64,000 nucleotides of DNA from Schlesneria sp. DSM 10557 (lineage in GTDB: Bacteria > Planctomycetota > Planctomycetia > Planctomycetales > Planctomycetaceae), in contig NZ_CP124747.1 of assembly GCF_041860085.1 (NCBI RefSeq), positions 4,154,001 through 4,218,000 of the forward strand, given 5' to 3'. Shown piece after piece: positions 1 through 9,500 of the stretch (its first letter is position 1; every line of letters starts with the position of its first letter). A model generated the notes under the pieces. The model had not been told where the DNA came from and searched no databases. It saw nothing but the letters and a program-made list of their open reading frames with translations. A program made the position numbers and the translations under genes.

Positions 1-2
1 TC

Positions 3-1934
3 CGCTCGCGTATTCCTGAGTCCAACTGGATTCGCTTTCCGGACTACTCATTCGAGGAAATTTCCGAGATCTTTCGGCGTGAGTGTGTCAAACGTCAATT
101 GGTGTTAACGCCAGATGCCGAACAATCAGCATTACGGTTCCTCGGCGCGGAGTTGAAGCGACACCGACTCGGAAACGGACGTGGTGTGCGAAATCTCGTC
201 GATCAGATTGTCCGCAACCGTGCAGCTCAAGGTGGTGGTCCTGTCTCTCCGGCAATGGTGCCCGAGACCACTCGCTATGACAACGACCGTGTCCAGGACC
301 TTCTTACGAACCTGAACACGGATTTTGTTGGACTCAAAAACCTGAAGGAGTTTTTGCAAAAGACGGCATTGCGCGCTCGTCGGGCGGAGGAATGCGGAAC
401 GCTCGTCGAAGGTTTTTTGCATTGCCGATTCGTGGGGCCGCCGGGAACAGGGAAAACATCTGTTGCTCGGCGTGTCGGCCAGATTTTCCACGCGATGGGA
501 TTGTTGAGTCACGGTCGCGTTCGAGAGGTGAATCCTGTTTCCCATTTCGGCTCACAATACGTCAGCCAATTCGCTGAACAAGTGGCCGAGCAATTCCGCT
601 TGGCCAAGGGGGGCGTGCTGTTCATCGACGAAGCCTATCAGCTTGCCGAACAAGACCAGGGTGTGCAAATCATCCACCAAATTGTGCAGACGCTCACACA
701 GCCGACGTTTGCGGACACGCTCGTAATCATGGCGGGATATCGTGATCCAATAAATCGACTGCTCGAACGTAATCCCGGCCTGGCGAGTCGCATTCCTAAC
801 GAAATTGTGTTTGAGCAGTTCTCCGTTGATGAATTAGCCGCCTTGTTTCATCGCGAATTGGAAAAGAGAGATCATCTCGTTCGCTCTGACGAGCGCGAGA
901 CATTTGATGGTGGCTTGAGGCCACGGATTAGTCGAGAGCGCGGTGATCCGCACTTCGCGAATGCGCGTTCATTGCAAACTTTGGTTGATGAAGTTCTCGA
1001 TCACCAACGAGCGCGAATCGAAGCGACTGGCGATCCACAGAGGATGCGTGTTCGACTTGAGGACTTGGGAGTGTCTCAGGCTACGTCAGAAGACATCCAG
1101 CGACTCATGCAGGAGTTGGACGATCGCTTCGTGGGCATGACGACTGTTAAAGATCAAATGCGCGACATTGCAATTGACGTCCAAATGCAGGCTGAACTCG
1201 GTGGCCAGTCTCCAAAGGCTCCTCGAATGTTGTTCCTGGGCAATCCGGGCACCGGAAAGACCAGCGCAGCGAGGGAACTTGCTCGTCTTTTGAAAGCCGT
1301 GGGAGCAGTGGTCAGCGACCGATGGGTGGAAACTCGTGGCACGGAATTGAAGGGATCATTTCTCGGCCAGACCAAAGACAAGGTCATCGAGGTCATTGCG
1401 GACGCTCGCGGCGGCGTACTATTTATTGACGAAGTTTACTCTCTGGGAAATGACTGCGGCGGAATGGATAGCTACGCCTTGGAAGCAATTGATGCGATCG
1501 TTGGGCAAACGGAACTGCCTGAGAACGTGCAGACAGCAATTATTTTGGCGGGCTATTTGAAACCAATGCGTGCCTTCTTGGGAACCAATCCTGGATTGGC
1601 GAGACGATTCCCGGCCACAATCTCGTTTCCGGATTATTCAGATGAGGAGTGCCTTGAAATCCTTCAGCGTTGGTTTGTCAGAACTCAGTCAGGCCTAACC
1701 TTGCCCATTGAGAAGCCTGGCGTGCGTGACACATTACTGTCCGCGATTGGCCAGCGGCGTTTGCGACCTCATTTTGGAAATGCCGGCGACATTGAAGAGC
1801 TCGGCCAGCGCATTGTCTCAGCCAGGAATTCACGACTTCATCAACTGCCACAGACCATGTGGCGCGACCAATCGCGGCCGACCATCGAAGACATCAATCG
1901 GGGGGTGGAGCAATGGCTCACAGGACTGATGTAG
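3..1934 (+). CDS. Multi-domain CbxX/CfxQ-type AAA ATPase (5'-partial)
   Basis: The reading frame is open from base 3 with no start, so the gene begins outside the window. The first visible residues (SRIPESNWIRFPDYSFEE, bases 9-62) are the end of an upstream AAA module, matching the later 'ASRIPNEIVFEQFS' and 'ARRFPATISFPDYS' segments. Two complete AAA modules follow. The first has Walker A GPPGTGKT (bases 435-458) and Walker B GGVLFIDEAY. The second has Walker A GNPGTGKT (near 1239-1262) and Walker B GGVLFIDEVY. After modules 1 and 2 comes a helical segment of the 'HFANARSLQTLVDEV' kind, typical of CbxX/CfxQ/SpoVK proteins. The protein therefore has at least three modules. Members of this family usually remodel protein complexes with ATP; the substrate here is unknown. 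The end overlaps the next gene by 22 bases, which points to an operon. A TTG at 99 could be read as a start but would cut a conserved module. Confidence 0.9.
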   Translation, partial: RSRIPESNWIRFPDYSFEEISEIFRRECVKRQLVLTPDAEQSALRFLGAELKRHRLGNGRGVRNLVDQIVRNRAAQGGGPVSPAMVPETTRYDNDRVQDLLTNLNTDFVGLKNLKEFLQKTALRARRAEECGTLVEGFLHCRFVGPPGTGKTSVARRVGQIFHAMGLLSHGRVREVNPVSHFGSQYVSQFAEQVAEQFRLAKGGVLFIDEAYQLAEQDQGVQIIHQIVQTLTQPTFADTLVIMAGYRDPINRLLERNPGLASRIPNEIVFEQFSVDELAALFHRELEKRDHLVRSDERETFDGGLRPRISRERGDPHFANARSLQTLVDEVLDHQRARIEATGDPQRMRVRLEDLGVSQATSEDIQRLMQELDDRFVGMTTVKDQMRDIAIDVQMQAELGGQSPKAPRMLFLGNPGTGKTSAARELARLLKAVGAVVSDRWVETRGTELKGSFLGQTKDKVIEVIADARGGVLFIDEVYSLGNDCGGMDSYALEAIDAIVGQTELPENVQTAIILAGYLKPMRAFLGTNPGLARRFPATISFPDYSDEECLEILQRWFVRTQSGLTLPIEKPGVRDTLLSAIGQRRLRPHFGNAGDIEELGQRIVSARNSRLHQLPQTMWRDQSRPTIEDINRGVEQWLTGLM

Positions 1935-2779
1935 CACCGATTACGGTCTCTGACGCCGTAAGAAAGTTGGCGACGCAGAGTCAGCGAAGTGACGACCCTG
2001 TGAAAGCTGCGGCGCTGGAATTGGCAGCCGCGCTGATTGACGCATCCGCGAATCGGAACAGTGCGTCGAAGGCTTCAAGTTCGATTCCCGATTCTGCCGA
2101 TACTGTTCTTTCGGAGTGGGCTAAATCCTGCGCGGGACTGCTCGCTGCCATGGCGGGGCCTCTATCGCATGATCCGCGAAAGTCGAACGGAACGGAGATT
2201 TCCGCGGAAGCAACTTCACTTTCGGTGGCGGCCGAGCGACTCGCAAATCAGACGCGATTGTCCAGCGAATCGCTGGCCAACCTTGTCCGAGAACTCAAGG
2301 CGAATTCGGCGGAGATCGCTCGGCAGGCCGGGGAAGTTGGAACACTGAGCTTGGCGTCACAACGTGAGCGACTGCGGCTTAATGAAGATCTGCGAAAAGC
2401 AGAATTCCTGACCGCGGAACTCAAATCGATGGCGGCAGAGCGTGGGCCGGTGGTTGAACGAATTCGTCTGCTGCAAGAACGCTTTCAACTTGCTCAAGGT
2501 ATGGTCGAGGAACAACGAAAGTTCGAGCAACAAGTGCGTGACGCGGATTCGGCTGCGACTCTTGCTGAGGCATCGGTCAAAAAGCTCAGTGCCGAACTCC
2601 AAGAATGTCAGAAGAGGTTGGAAGTGCTTCAGGCCGAACATGCCGTCCTGCCAGATCGAATCAAAATGACCCGAGACCTTATCGAGAAGCTGAAGCAATC
2701 ACCGGATCAAAAATTGTTTGAAGGAATCCAGAAAATCTGGAAGCAGTTGCCGCTCGACCACTCCAATGGAGGTTCGTGA
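1913..2779 (+). CDS. Hypothetical helical/coiled-coil protein
   Basis: 288 residues, family not recognised. The ATG at 1913 is preferred to the in-frame ATG at 1859 because a purine-rich GGGGGTGGAG (1901-1910) lies just upstream. It overlaps the end of the AAA gene by 22 bases. The first ~130 residues are Ala/Ser-rich and probably helical. Roughly residues 110-275 have a heptad-like pattern of Leu, Glu, Arg and Gln (for example LRLNEDLRKAEFLTAELKS and LSAELQECQKRLEVLQAEH), so a coiled coil is likely. No signal peptide or membrane segment is visible. Its position between two AAA ATPase genes suggests a scaffold or adaptor for the complex; that is inference from context only. Confidence 0.85.
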   Translation: MAHRTDVAPITVSDAVRKLATQSQRSDDPVKAAALELAAALIDASANRNSASKASSSIPDSADTVLSEWAKSCAGLLAAMAGPLSHDPRKSNGTEISAEATSLSVAAERLANQTRLSSESLANLVRELKANSAEIARQAGEVGTLSLASQRERLRLNEDLRKAEFLTAELKSMAAERGPVVERIRLLQERFQLAQGMVEEQRKFEQQVRDADSAATLAEASVKKLSAELQECQKRLEVLQAEHAVLPDRIKMTRDLIEKLKQSPDQKLFEGIQKIWKQLPLDHSNGGS

Positions 2780-3804
2780 TGTCGCGGCAGCAAACTCAAA
2801 CGAAGACAGGCACTGCAACATCAGGTCCACTAGTGGAACAAATTGCCGAGACCGCATCTTGGACTCGTCGACTTGGCGATATGTCGGAATCGCTGGCCGC
2901 CTCGGTGACCGAGTGGACCGCGACCAGCCGGAAGGGAATTGTCGAAACAGTCGGACAGCCGTTCGAGCAATTGCTGTCGTCGGGATCTGCCGGCAGTCGG
3001 CGCTGGGCGACGTTGCTGTTGCTGGAGTCGCCGGTGGTTCGTCGTGCGGCGAAGGTTGTCTTGATCGAAAAGATCTCTGAACGAGGTGTGTATCGAGATG
3101 TGAGCGATGTGCAGGATGTCGGTGCTTTGGCGGTCGGTTGTCTCTTGGCGGCGGCGATGCTTCAGGCTCGGCATGATGTCACAAGAATCGTGGAATTTAT
3201 TGGTGAGTACATTGAGCAACAAACGGTTCACGTTATTGCGTCTGCGGACGCCAGTCTGCTGGGACTGATGCTCACGTGCAACGAACTTGATGCGTTGAAT
3301 CGAAGTGTGCGTCACCATGAATTGGCGGATGTCTTGGCCCTGGCACGTTGGATCAGCGCTTTAGATTCTGGCAACGCTGAGCGTGTTGCGGCAGATTTGC
3401 CATCGGGCTTTCTGAGTCAAGCTTGGTTCGAGCGCCGAGCCTACCGAGGGATGCGTCGCCATTGGGCTCGCAAAGATGGGTTAGCCGCCGGAGCGGCGGG
3501 GGAAACATCGCTGCCTGGATGGCTGCTGCCGCGCAGCCAGTCCGACCTCCTGTCGGAAGGGTACGGGGCCATGGTTGTGGAATGGACAATTGCTGCCGTG
3601 CGACGCTGGCCGGATGGGGATCGAATGTCGCATGATGACGTGGCAGAACACCGAAATCGTGCGAAGGCACTTGGGACGCAAGCCGCTACGATTCTGCAAC
3701 GGTGTGAAGAAGCTGGAGAGCTGACGAAGTGGCTTCGGGCAAGTCTGCGTGATTTAGTGAGCACTCCCGTCACGGAACGACGAGTGTTCAGAAACACAAA
3801 CTGA
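2779..3804 (+). CDS. Hypothetical helical protein of the MoxR operon
   Basis: 341 residues from the ATG at 2779, which overlaps the previous stop as TGATG. GGAGG at 2768-2772 fits this start; a GTG at 2776 is the alternative. The protein appears almost entirely helical, with repeated Ala/Leu/Val-rich stretches (RRWATLLLLESPVVRRAAK, VGALAVGCLLAAAMLQAR, SLLGLMLTCNELDAL). The hydrophobic runs are too short and too interrupted by charge to be clear membrane spans. No catalytic motif is seen. It sits 27 bases before the MoxR gene, so it is probably co-translated with the ATPase and may be a dedicated partner. Function unknown. Confidence 0.85.
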   Translation: MSRQQTQTKTGTATSGPLVEQIAETASWTRRLGDMSESLAASVTEWTATSRKGIVETVGQPFEQLLSSGSAGSRRWATLLLLESPVVRRAAKVVLIEKISERGVYRDVSDVQDVGALAVGCLLAAAMLQARHDVTRIVEFIGEYIEQQTVHVIASADASLLGLMLTCNELDALNRSVRHHELADVLALARWISALDSGNAERVAADLPSGFLSQAWFERRAYRGMRRHWARKDGLAAGAAGETSLPGWLLPRSQSDLLSEGYGAMVVEWTIAAVRRWPDGDRMSHDDVAEHRNRAKALGTQAATILQRCEEAGELTKWLRASLRDLVSTPVTERRVFRNTN

Positions 3805-3831
3805 TCGTCTACGTGAGGAACTGCACCCGCG

Positions 3832-5022
3832 ATGAAGTTGCTTCAAAAGATTGGCAATCTAAAAGAGTTTGCCGCCCTTCCACCGAAAGCTGTTGAGCAA
3901 GAACTCGCGGCAATAATTCGAGGAGAACAGACGGCTGGTCTTAATAAACTGGAACACCTTGGCGAAACAGTCTTCGAGCGTGTGCGGAAACTCGTCGCCG
4001 CTGTCGGACGGTCGTTTCATTCGAGAGATCGTGAGATTGAGGCGGTGGCTGCTGGGTTCATCAGCGGAGTACCTGTCTTGCTTCTGGGGCCACCAGGCAC
4101 AGCGAAGAGCGCTGTCGTTCGGAAGCTTGCATCGCTTTGCGGACTCGCTTCTGGCGAAGACGAACGGAACGGCGCCGAAGGAAACGATTCCCTGTTTCAC
4201 GGGGGCTACTTTGAATACCTCCTGACGAATCACACGATGCCAGAGGAATTGTTCGGTGGGCCTGACCTGGCCGAGTTGGCCAAAGGGAAGATCAAGAAAG
4301 TGACGACCGGAAAACTCCCACGTGCGGAGATTGCGTTTCTGGATGAGGTTTTCCGTGGCGGCGGTCACATCCTCAATACCCTGCTCACGATCATCAACGA
4401 AAAGCGATTCGACAGTGGCGACGGCGCGATCCATGTGCCTCTGCTGGGTCTGGTCGGTGCATCGAACGACATCCCGCGTGAGCAGGACTTGGAAGCATTC
4501 TTTGACCGATTTCCAGTGCGTGCGTGGATGCAATCGGTGTTGGAGTCTCGTCAAAAGGCAAAAGCACCGAACGCAAAGAACCCAGCGGCACAGCTAATCA
4601 ATCTTTCCGTGGACGCAGAAAAGAAACGACTGGCGGACGCTTGGGATGTTCCTACAACTGTGAAAGAACGACTCGATAAACGAGAGTCTTGCACAAATGA
4701 TTTTCGATTCGCCCGGATGCTATTGCTGCAACGTTTGGCAGACACGGTCGATAATTCTCCTCGCTTTGAGCAATTCGAGCGGCTATTTCGCGCCGTGAGA
4801 GACCGCGCGCGACTCTCGGATCGTAGCTTTGGTCAGCTTTGGCTCTTCGCTGCGGCATTGGACCGGCTGCGCAGATCTGATGACCCGAATATGGGATACC
4901 CAAACTGCAAGGGCCATCTCGAAGTTTTTCGATATGTTGCTCGCTCACCTCAGGATTCTAAATGGCTGGACGACGTTGTCATACAACACATGCAAGGTTT
5001 GCAGCATAACGGAGTGGTATAG
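3832..5022 (+). CDS. MoxR-family AAA+ ATPase
   Basis: 396 residues. Walker A GPPGTAKS lies at residues 86-93, the MoxR-typical TMPEELFGGPD near 135-145, and Walker B IAFLDE at 167-172, followed by VFRGGGHILNTLLTIINEKRF. This is the insert-bearing helix-2 segment of MoxR/RavA ATPases, which read there roughly 'ILNTLLT.INER.F'. Sensor-1-like GASND is near 209-213 and an arginine-finger region FFDRFPVR near 223-230. MoxR ATPases act as chaperone-like remodellers, usually with a vWA-domain partner encoded next door. Here the neighbours are unusual proteins and a giant propeller protein, as in the predicted MoxR-vWA-beta-propeller systems. The start ATG has GAGGAA at 3815-3820, a rather long spacing. 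The next gene starts 3 bases after the stop. Confidence 0.95.
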   Translation: MKLLQKIGNLKEFAALPPKAVEQELAAIIRGEQTAGLNKLEHLGETVFERVRKLVAAVGRSFHSRDREIEAVAAGFISGVPVLLLGPPGTAKSAVVRKLASLCGLASGEDERNGAEGNDSLFHGGYFEYLLTNHTMPEELFGGPDLAELAKGKIKKVTTGKLPRAEIAFLDEVFRGGGHILNTLLTIINEKRFDSGDGAIHVPLLGLVGASNDIPREQDLEAFFDRFPVRAWMQSVLESRQKAKAPNAKNPAAQLINLSVDAEKKRLADAWDVPTTVKERLDKRESCTNDFRFARMLLLQRLADTVDNSPRFEQFERLFRAVRDRARLSDRSFGQLWLFAAALDRLRRSDDPNMGYPNCKGHLEVFRYVARSPQDSKWLDDVVIQHMQGLQHNGVV

Positions 5023-5025
5023 ACG

Positions 5026-6570
5026 GTGGCGACATTAAATGATCCATTTCAATCAGCACTCAGAGTCCTCGCGGGACATGCTATTTGGACTCGCGACATG
5101 GCATGGGCACAGCAATGGTTTGATGGCTTTCTAAAGCCGCTGTTTGCCGAAGGGTTGTTCTTGCCACCGCAATTCGCGTTCGATCTCCGATCCGCTGCGG
5201 AGCGGGGTGAACGTCGGTATGGACAGTTTGCGGGCTTACGAGCGGATCTGTCGAACTGGAAGGAGTTTATGCTTTGGATGCACTCCGTCACGGTCGAACG
5301 CCTGCCATCTGGGACGGCCGCTCGCGCAGAGATGCGCAATGCCTCTGCGATGAGAATTGCCAGACGCCTGGCTCTCAACCTTATGGGGCGTGTCGATGTT
5401 TCTGCATTTCGAGTTGGTGAGCAATTCGACGCGTATTCAGCAGTCTTATTTGAAGTACAGAGGCTTCAGGGTGATGCACAAGCTGCCGAGCGATTCGCCC
5501 CAGTTTGTTCGATCATTACAGAGGCCGTACGAGTCCAGAGATTCAATGATTTAGTTCCGTTCTGTGAATCTCACGCAGCGAATGATCGCCGCACGATTGC
5601 CATCGATCCATTTCTTCAGAAATTGCTGATCGTCCCTGGCTCAGAGCGTGCGGCCTTGGCAGAACCGCCGGTTCAAGGGCGAATCCTTCATGCGGACAGT
5701 CCTCGGAAGATTCTGGCGGCGGCGGGGGAATTTGCTGGGCGCGACCTTGGTGGCCTGCCAGACAATCTAGGCCGACTCACTCCCACCGAGCTTTTGTTGC
5801 TCCATGAAGCGTTTCGCAGCGATAAGGATCAACAGCCGATCATCGAGAGTGAGGGCTTCCGCACGCTCTTTCTGCTTCGTGCTTCGCAGTCAGGTCTGTT
5901 GCAGCGTTTCCACTTTGACACCGAGTTGGCACACACCGAGCCGACCGTTTACCTCCAAATTGAATTGGTGGATGATCCGAACGATCACCGGCTCAGCGAT
6001 CCGCCGCGTCCCCCACTCATTTCCTATTACCGAGCGGTCGTCGTCCATCTCTTCCATCAGTTCGCGCGGATCGCGGAAGAATTCCAGTGGTCGCTTCATG
6101 GAGTGATCGCGCACAACTCTTGGAGTTCGAGGAATCGAGTCGTATTGGAGTCCCGCGAGGTTCAAGAACTTAGTGCATCCATCCAAAAGGCTTTTGACAC
6201 GCTCGTGTTGAATTGTCCGTCTGCGTTCGTCGCGACTCGATGCCATTCGGATTCCCGGCGAACACAACCCAATGCGCCGGCCGGTGATTTCGATCTGGCG
6301 ATTCGGATGGTGGTCGGCCGTGAATCCCACGACCGAGATGATCAGCTCCCGTGGCTACGCACCCAAGCAAGAAATGAACGCGGAGTTCGAGTTGAGCTAC
6401 GTCGTGATGGCACTTGGGGTTGGTCCAGTTCAGACGATTGTGCGAGTACTGAGTGTCTCGATGTCTTAGACTTCTCGTGGGACATCGACGATCCCGCCGC
6501 AATGGCCACCCAGTTGATTCTGAAAACACTAGGTGTGGAACCGGTGCCGCCTGATTTGGAGATCAAGTGA
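5026..6570 (+). CDS. MoxR-operon protein, possibly a degenerate vWA-like component
   Basis: 514 residues from a GTG at 5026, with GGAGTGG at 5011-5017. The family is not recognised with certainty. The N-terminal half (1-230) looks helical. From about residue 308 the order is strand (VYLQIELVDDPNDH), long helix (YYRAVVVHLFHQFARIAEE), strand (SLHGVIAHNSW), and further strand-like segments up to DFDLAIRMVV. That order resembles a vWA (Rossmann-like) domain, but the DxSxS MIDAS motif is absent. Because MoxR ATPases normally pair with a vWA protein, this gene is the best candidate for that role in this operon; this is inference. An alternative is an unrelated 'bpX'-type component. The stop overlaps the next start by 4 bases. 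Confidence 0.85.
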   Translation: MATLNDPFQSALRVLAGHAIWTRDMAWAQQWFDGFLKPLFAEGLFLPPQFAFDLRSAAERGERRYGQFAGLRADLSNWKEFMLWMHSVTVERLPSGTAARAEMRNASAMRIARRLALNLMGRVDVSAFRVGEQFDAYSAVLFEVQRLQGDAQAAERFAPVCSIITEAVRVQRFNDLVPFCESHAANDRRTIAIDPFLQKLLIVPGSERAALAEPPVQGRILHADSPRKILAAAGEFAGRDLGGLPDNLGRLTPTELLLLHEAFRSDKDQQPIIESEGFRTLFLLRASQSGLLQRFHFDTELAHTEPTVYLQIELVDDPNDHRLSDPPRPPLISYYRAVVVHLFHQFARIAEEFQWSLHGVIAHNSWSSRNRVVLESREVQELSASIQKAFDTLVLNCPSAFVATRCHSDSRRTQPNAPAGDFDLAIRMVVGRESHDRDDQLPWLRTQARNERGVRVELRRDGTWGWSSSDDCASTECLDVLDFSWDIDDPAAMATQLILKTLGVEPVPPDLEIK

Positions 6571-9500
6571 AGCCCAAGACATTATTCGAATTTCCTTCGA
6601 TCCAACTGGCGTTGTCGTTTGTCAGAGCAGTAACTCCGTCGTCCCCACACGAAGCGTGGTGTTCCCTAGAAGGGATGACTATTTATCATGGAGGCACGGG
6701 AAAGTCGGCGGGTTTGGAGATCACTGAACCAAAGTTGCCGAAGAATCGAGTCGAAAAACTGCTCCAACGATTGAGTGCTAAGTCGATTGACCGCGATGGT
6801 GCAGAAGTTTGGTCGCAACGCGTGCCGATGCAGCAATTCTTTCGGCGCGTCCAGGTTGTTCGCAGCCCCAAAACTGACCGAACGATCCGCTGCCTTGTTA
6901 TTCCACGACGTGAATCGGCCGCTCAAGCCAACGAACTTATGAACGAGCTTGCGAATCAGGGCGGCTGGTCGGTCTGGACTCGTGCGGCCGAGAACGTGGG
7001 AGTCATTTATGAGCTACGTTCCCTCGACGGCCGCCTCAAAGTGCCTCCGTCTGGGCTTCCAGGACAGCCATTCGTGCTGAACGAAGTGGATGAAGATATC
7101 TTCATCCCACCGGGTTGGGAGCTTCCGTTGTTGCCAATGTTTCGCAGTCTAATGCCGCCGACCGAACCCGGCCGACTGCACGTCTGGCTTCCGAAGCGTG
7201 ATGACCGTGCACAGTACCAGGCACTTCAAGAAATCGAGGGCGAAGCCCTGCCGCTCATCCGGGCCGTGAAATTGGAAGAGTGGGACAATCCTGCGGTGGA
7301 AGTTCTGATCGGTGGCTCATCGCGAGTCGAGGTTTCACTTCGTCTGCGTCGAACGACACGACGTCGCGGAACGGAGCGAGCAGCCAAGCTCGTTTATCGA
7401 GTTGAGTCACGCAGCGGTCAGTTCGGACCAGCGCTGCTGAATCTGCTCGATCGAGCCGAGGCGCAAATCGAGGACTTCACATACTTCAGTAAAGTCTTGG
7501 GTGACGGGCCGAACGCGGTGATCGAGCACTATCTGCTCACCGATGCTCGCATTGCCGACGATGATTTCTGGCCGGAGTTGGAACGATTTGAACTTACACA
7601 GACTCTCCATGAGGTTGGGCTGCCGCTATTCGTCTCCTCAGAAACCGAGTTTTTGCCAAACTTAGATGGGTTGGTTCAAGGGATTGACGCAGATGATCCC
7701 TTTCTCAAAAGGCTGAGTGAACAAGTCGGCCTGGCTGATCATCGAGAAGGCCGGTTCGCACTAGTGGAGCCGTTTGGAGATGACGGTCATTGGCGAGTGC
7801 TGGTGCTCGAACAGGGGCAGCCTCTGCATCGACTCTTACGGGTCGTGCTTGGTGAGATGAACCGTGAGCCCCTCCGCCAAGTGATCGATGTCGGGCGTGT
7901 TGATCTCGCAACGGATCGCAAGCAATACGAGGAGAAATGGCAGAAGCTCGGTTTTGAAGAGGGGCGAGAACTTGTCGAAATGACGACCAACCTCATCAAT
8001 GAGCTGAGGCAACTCGCCGAAGGAATTGACCATGAACTTGAACGTCTTGGCAGTCGGCTCGGTCCTGCCCAACAGATCACAGGCTCGGCTAGTCAATTGG
8101 TCACGGAACTGCCACAAGAATTGAACGAATTCGCCCGGCGAGTGTCGCGGTTGTTGAATCAAGTCGCGGGGCCACGATACGAGTGGCTGATGGCGATCGA
8201 GTCGCGCCGACAAGCATTGGCCCAAGTCGCCTCTAACCTACAAACACTAGAACAAGATGCGCAGCAGGTAGTTGCCACGGTTGTCACAGAAGCCAATTCA
8301 AACCGACAGCAAGTCGAGGCGTTACGGGAACAGCTTGCACAGGCCACGGAGGCACTTGGAAACGCCGAAGCCGATTTGCAACAGGCGTTGGTTGAAGGGC
8401 AGCAAGCAGCACAAACTGCTCTGAACGCAATCAATGAGCGAGCTCAACGCGCAGAGTTGCGTTTCCAAGATGCTCGCGAACGAGAGCGACGAGTGGTCAC
8501 AGAAGAGCAATGTGTCGTGGCCCGAGAGCAAGAGGTCAACGCATTTGACGCGCAAGTGCGGGCCAGAGAACAACAAGTTGCCTCGCTCGCAGCGAGAGTG
8601 GAGCAACGTCGTCAATCACTGGAAAGCCGCCTCGAGAGCGCTGAGCGACGAGAGCGCGAGGCAAATCAGGAAACAGCCCGGCTAAACATACTGGAAACGG
8701 TCACGATTCCAGAGACCGAAAAGCGAAAGAAAGAGGCCGATCGCCTGCTCATCGAGATTCGAGGTCGGAATATCGACCACAGTTATGAGGTGGTGAGACA
8801 ACAAAACGAGCAAGTTCAAAGCGAGTTGAAGGAAGCCCAAGAACAGGAACGAGTACTTCGTGAACTTGAGAACCAAGTCAAGGCACTCGTAAAACAACTT
8901 CAGACCATCCGGCGCGAAGTCAAGACACTGAAATCAAAGAGCCTCGACACCACCATCAGTCGCCGACAGCAGGAATTGACAGGACTCGAAGCAGAATTGC
9001 AGACGCTTCAAGGCAAATCAGCCCGACTGACGCTACTCGAAACTCACGAACTGCCGGTGGCACAGTCGCGAGTCACTCAGGCCCAACAACGATTGTCGGA
9101 ATTACAGGCTCTTGGAGTGGAACAACGTCTGGCAGAGATGAAGCCACAAGCGGCCCAGCTAGAAGAAAAAGTCGCCGCTGCAATTCAGGAACTTGCGGCA
9201 TTAAAAGAGCAGGACGTTGAATTGCAGGAACGACGTCGCGAACTAGAGAACGTCGAAGTGGAAATACTCGAAGTCCGCAAGCAGCGAGTAGACCTGGAGC
9301 AACGACTTCAAACAATGAGTGAGCACCGTACGGAATTGCTTGATGCGATTATCTCGGCCGAGGCGGAAGCGATCCGGTTACGGCAACTAGAGTCCGACGA
9401 ACTGCCCAAGCTCGAACGTCAAGCCGAGACCGCCCAAAAAAAACTTAATGAATTGATTGCATTAGGAATCGATGAAAGATGTCAGGCGGCAGCTCAAGAG

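Noticed and set aside
99-1934. Start of the first AAA gene at TTG 99
   Set aside because: The frame is open to base 3 and the upstream residues match the end of a CbxX module, so the gene begins outside the window.
5026-6570. Calling the 514-aa protein a vWA protein outright
   Set aside because: The MIDAS DxSxS is absent and the fold was judged only from the strand/helix order, so it is kept as a hypothesis.
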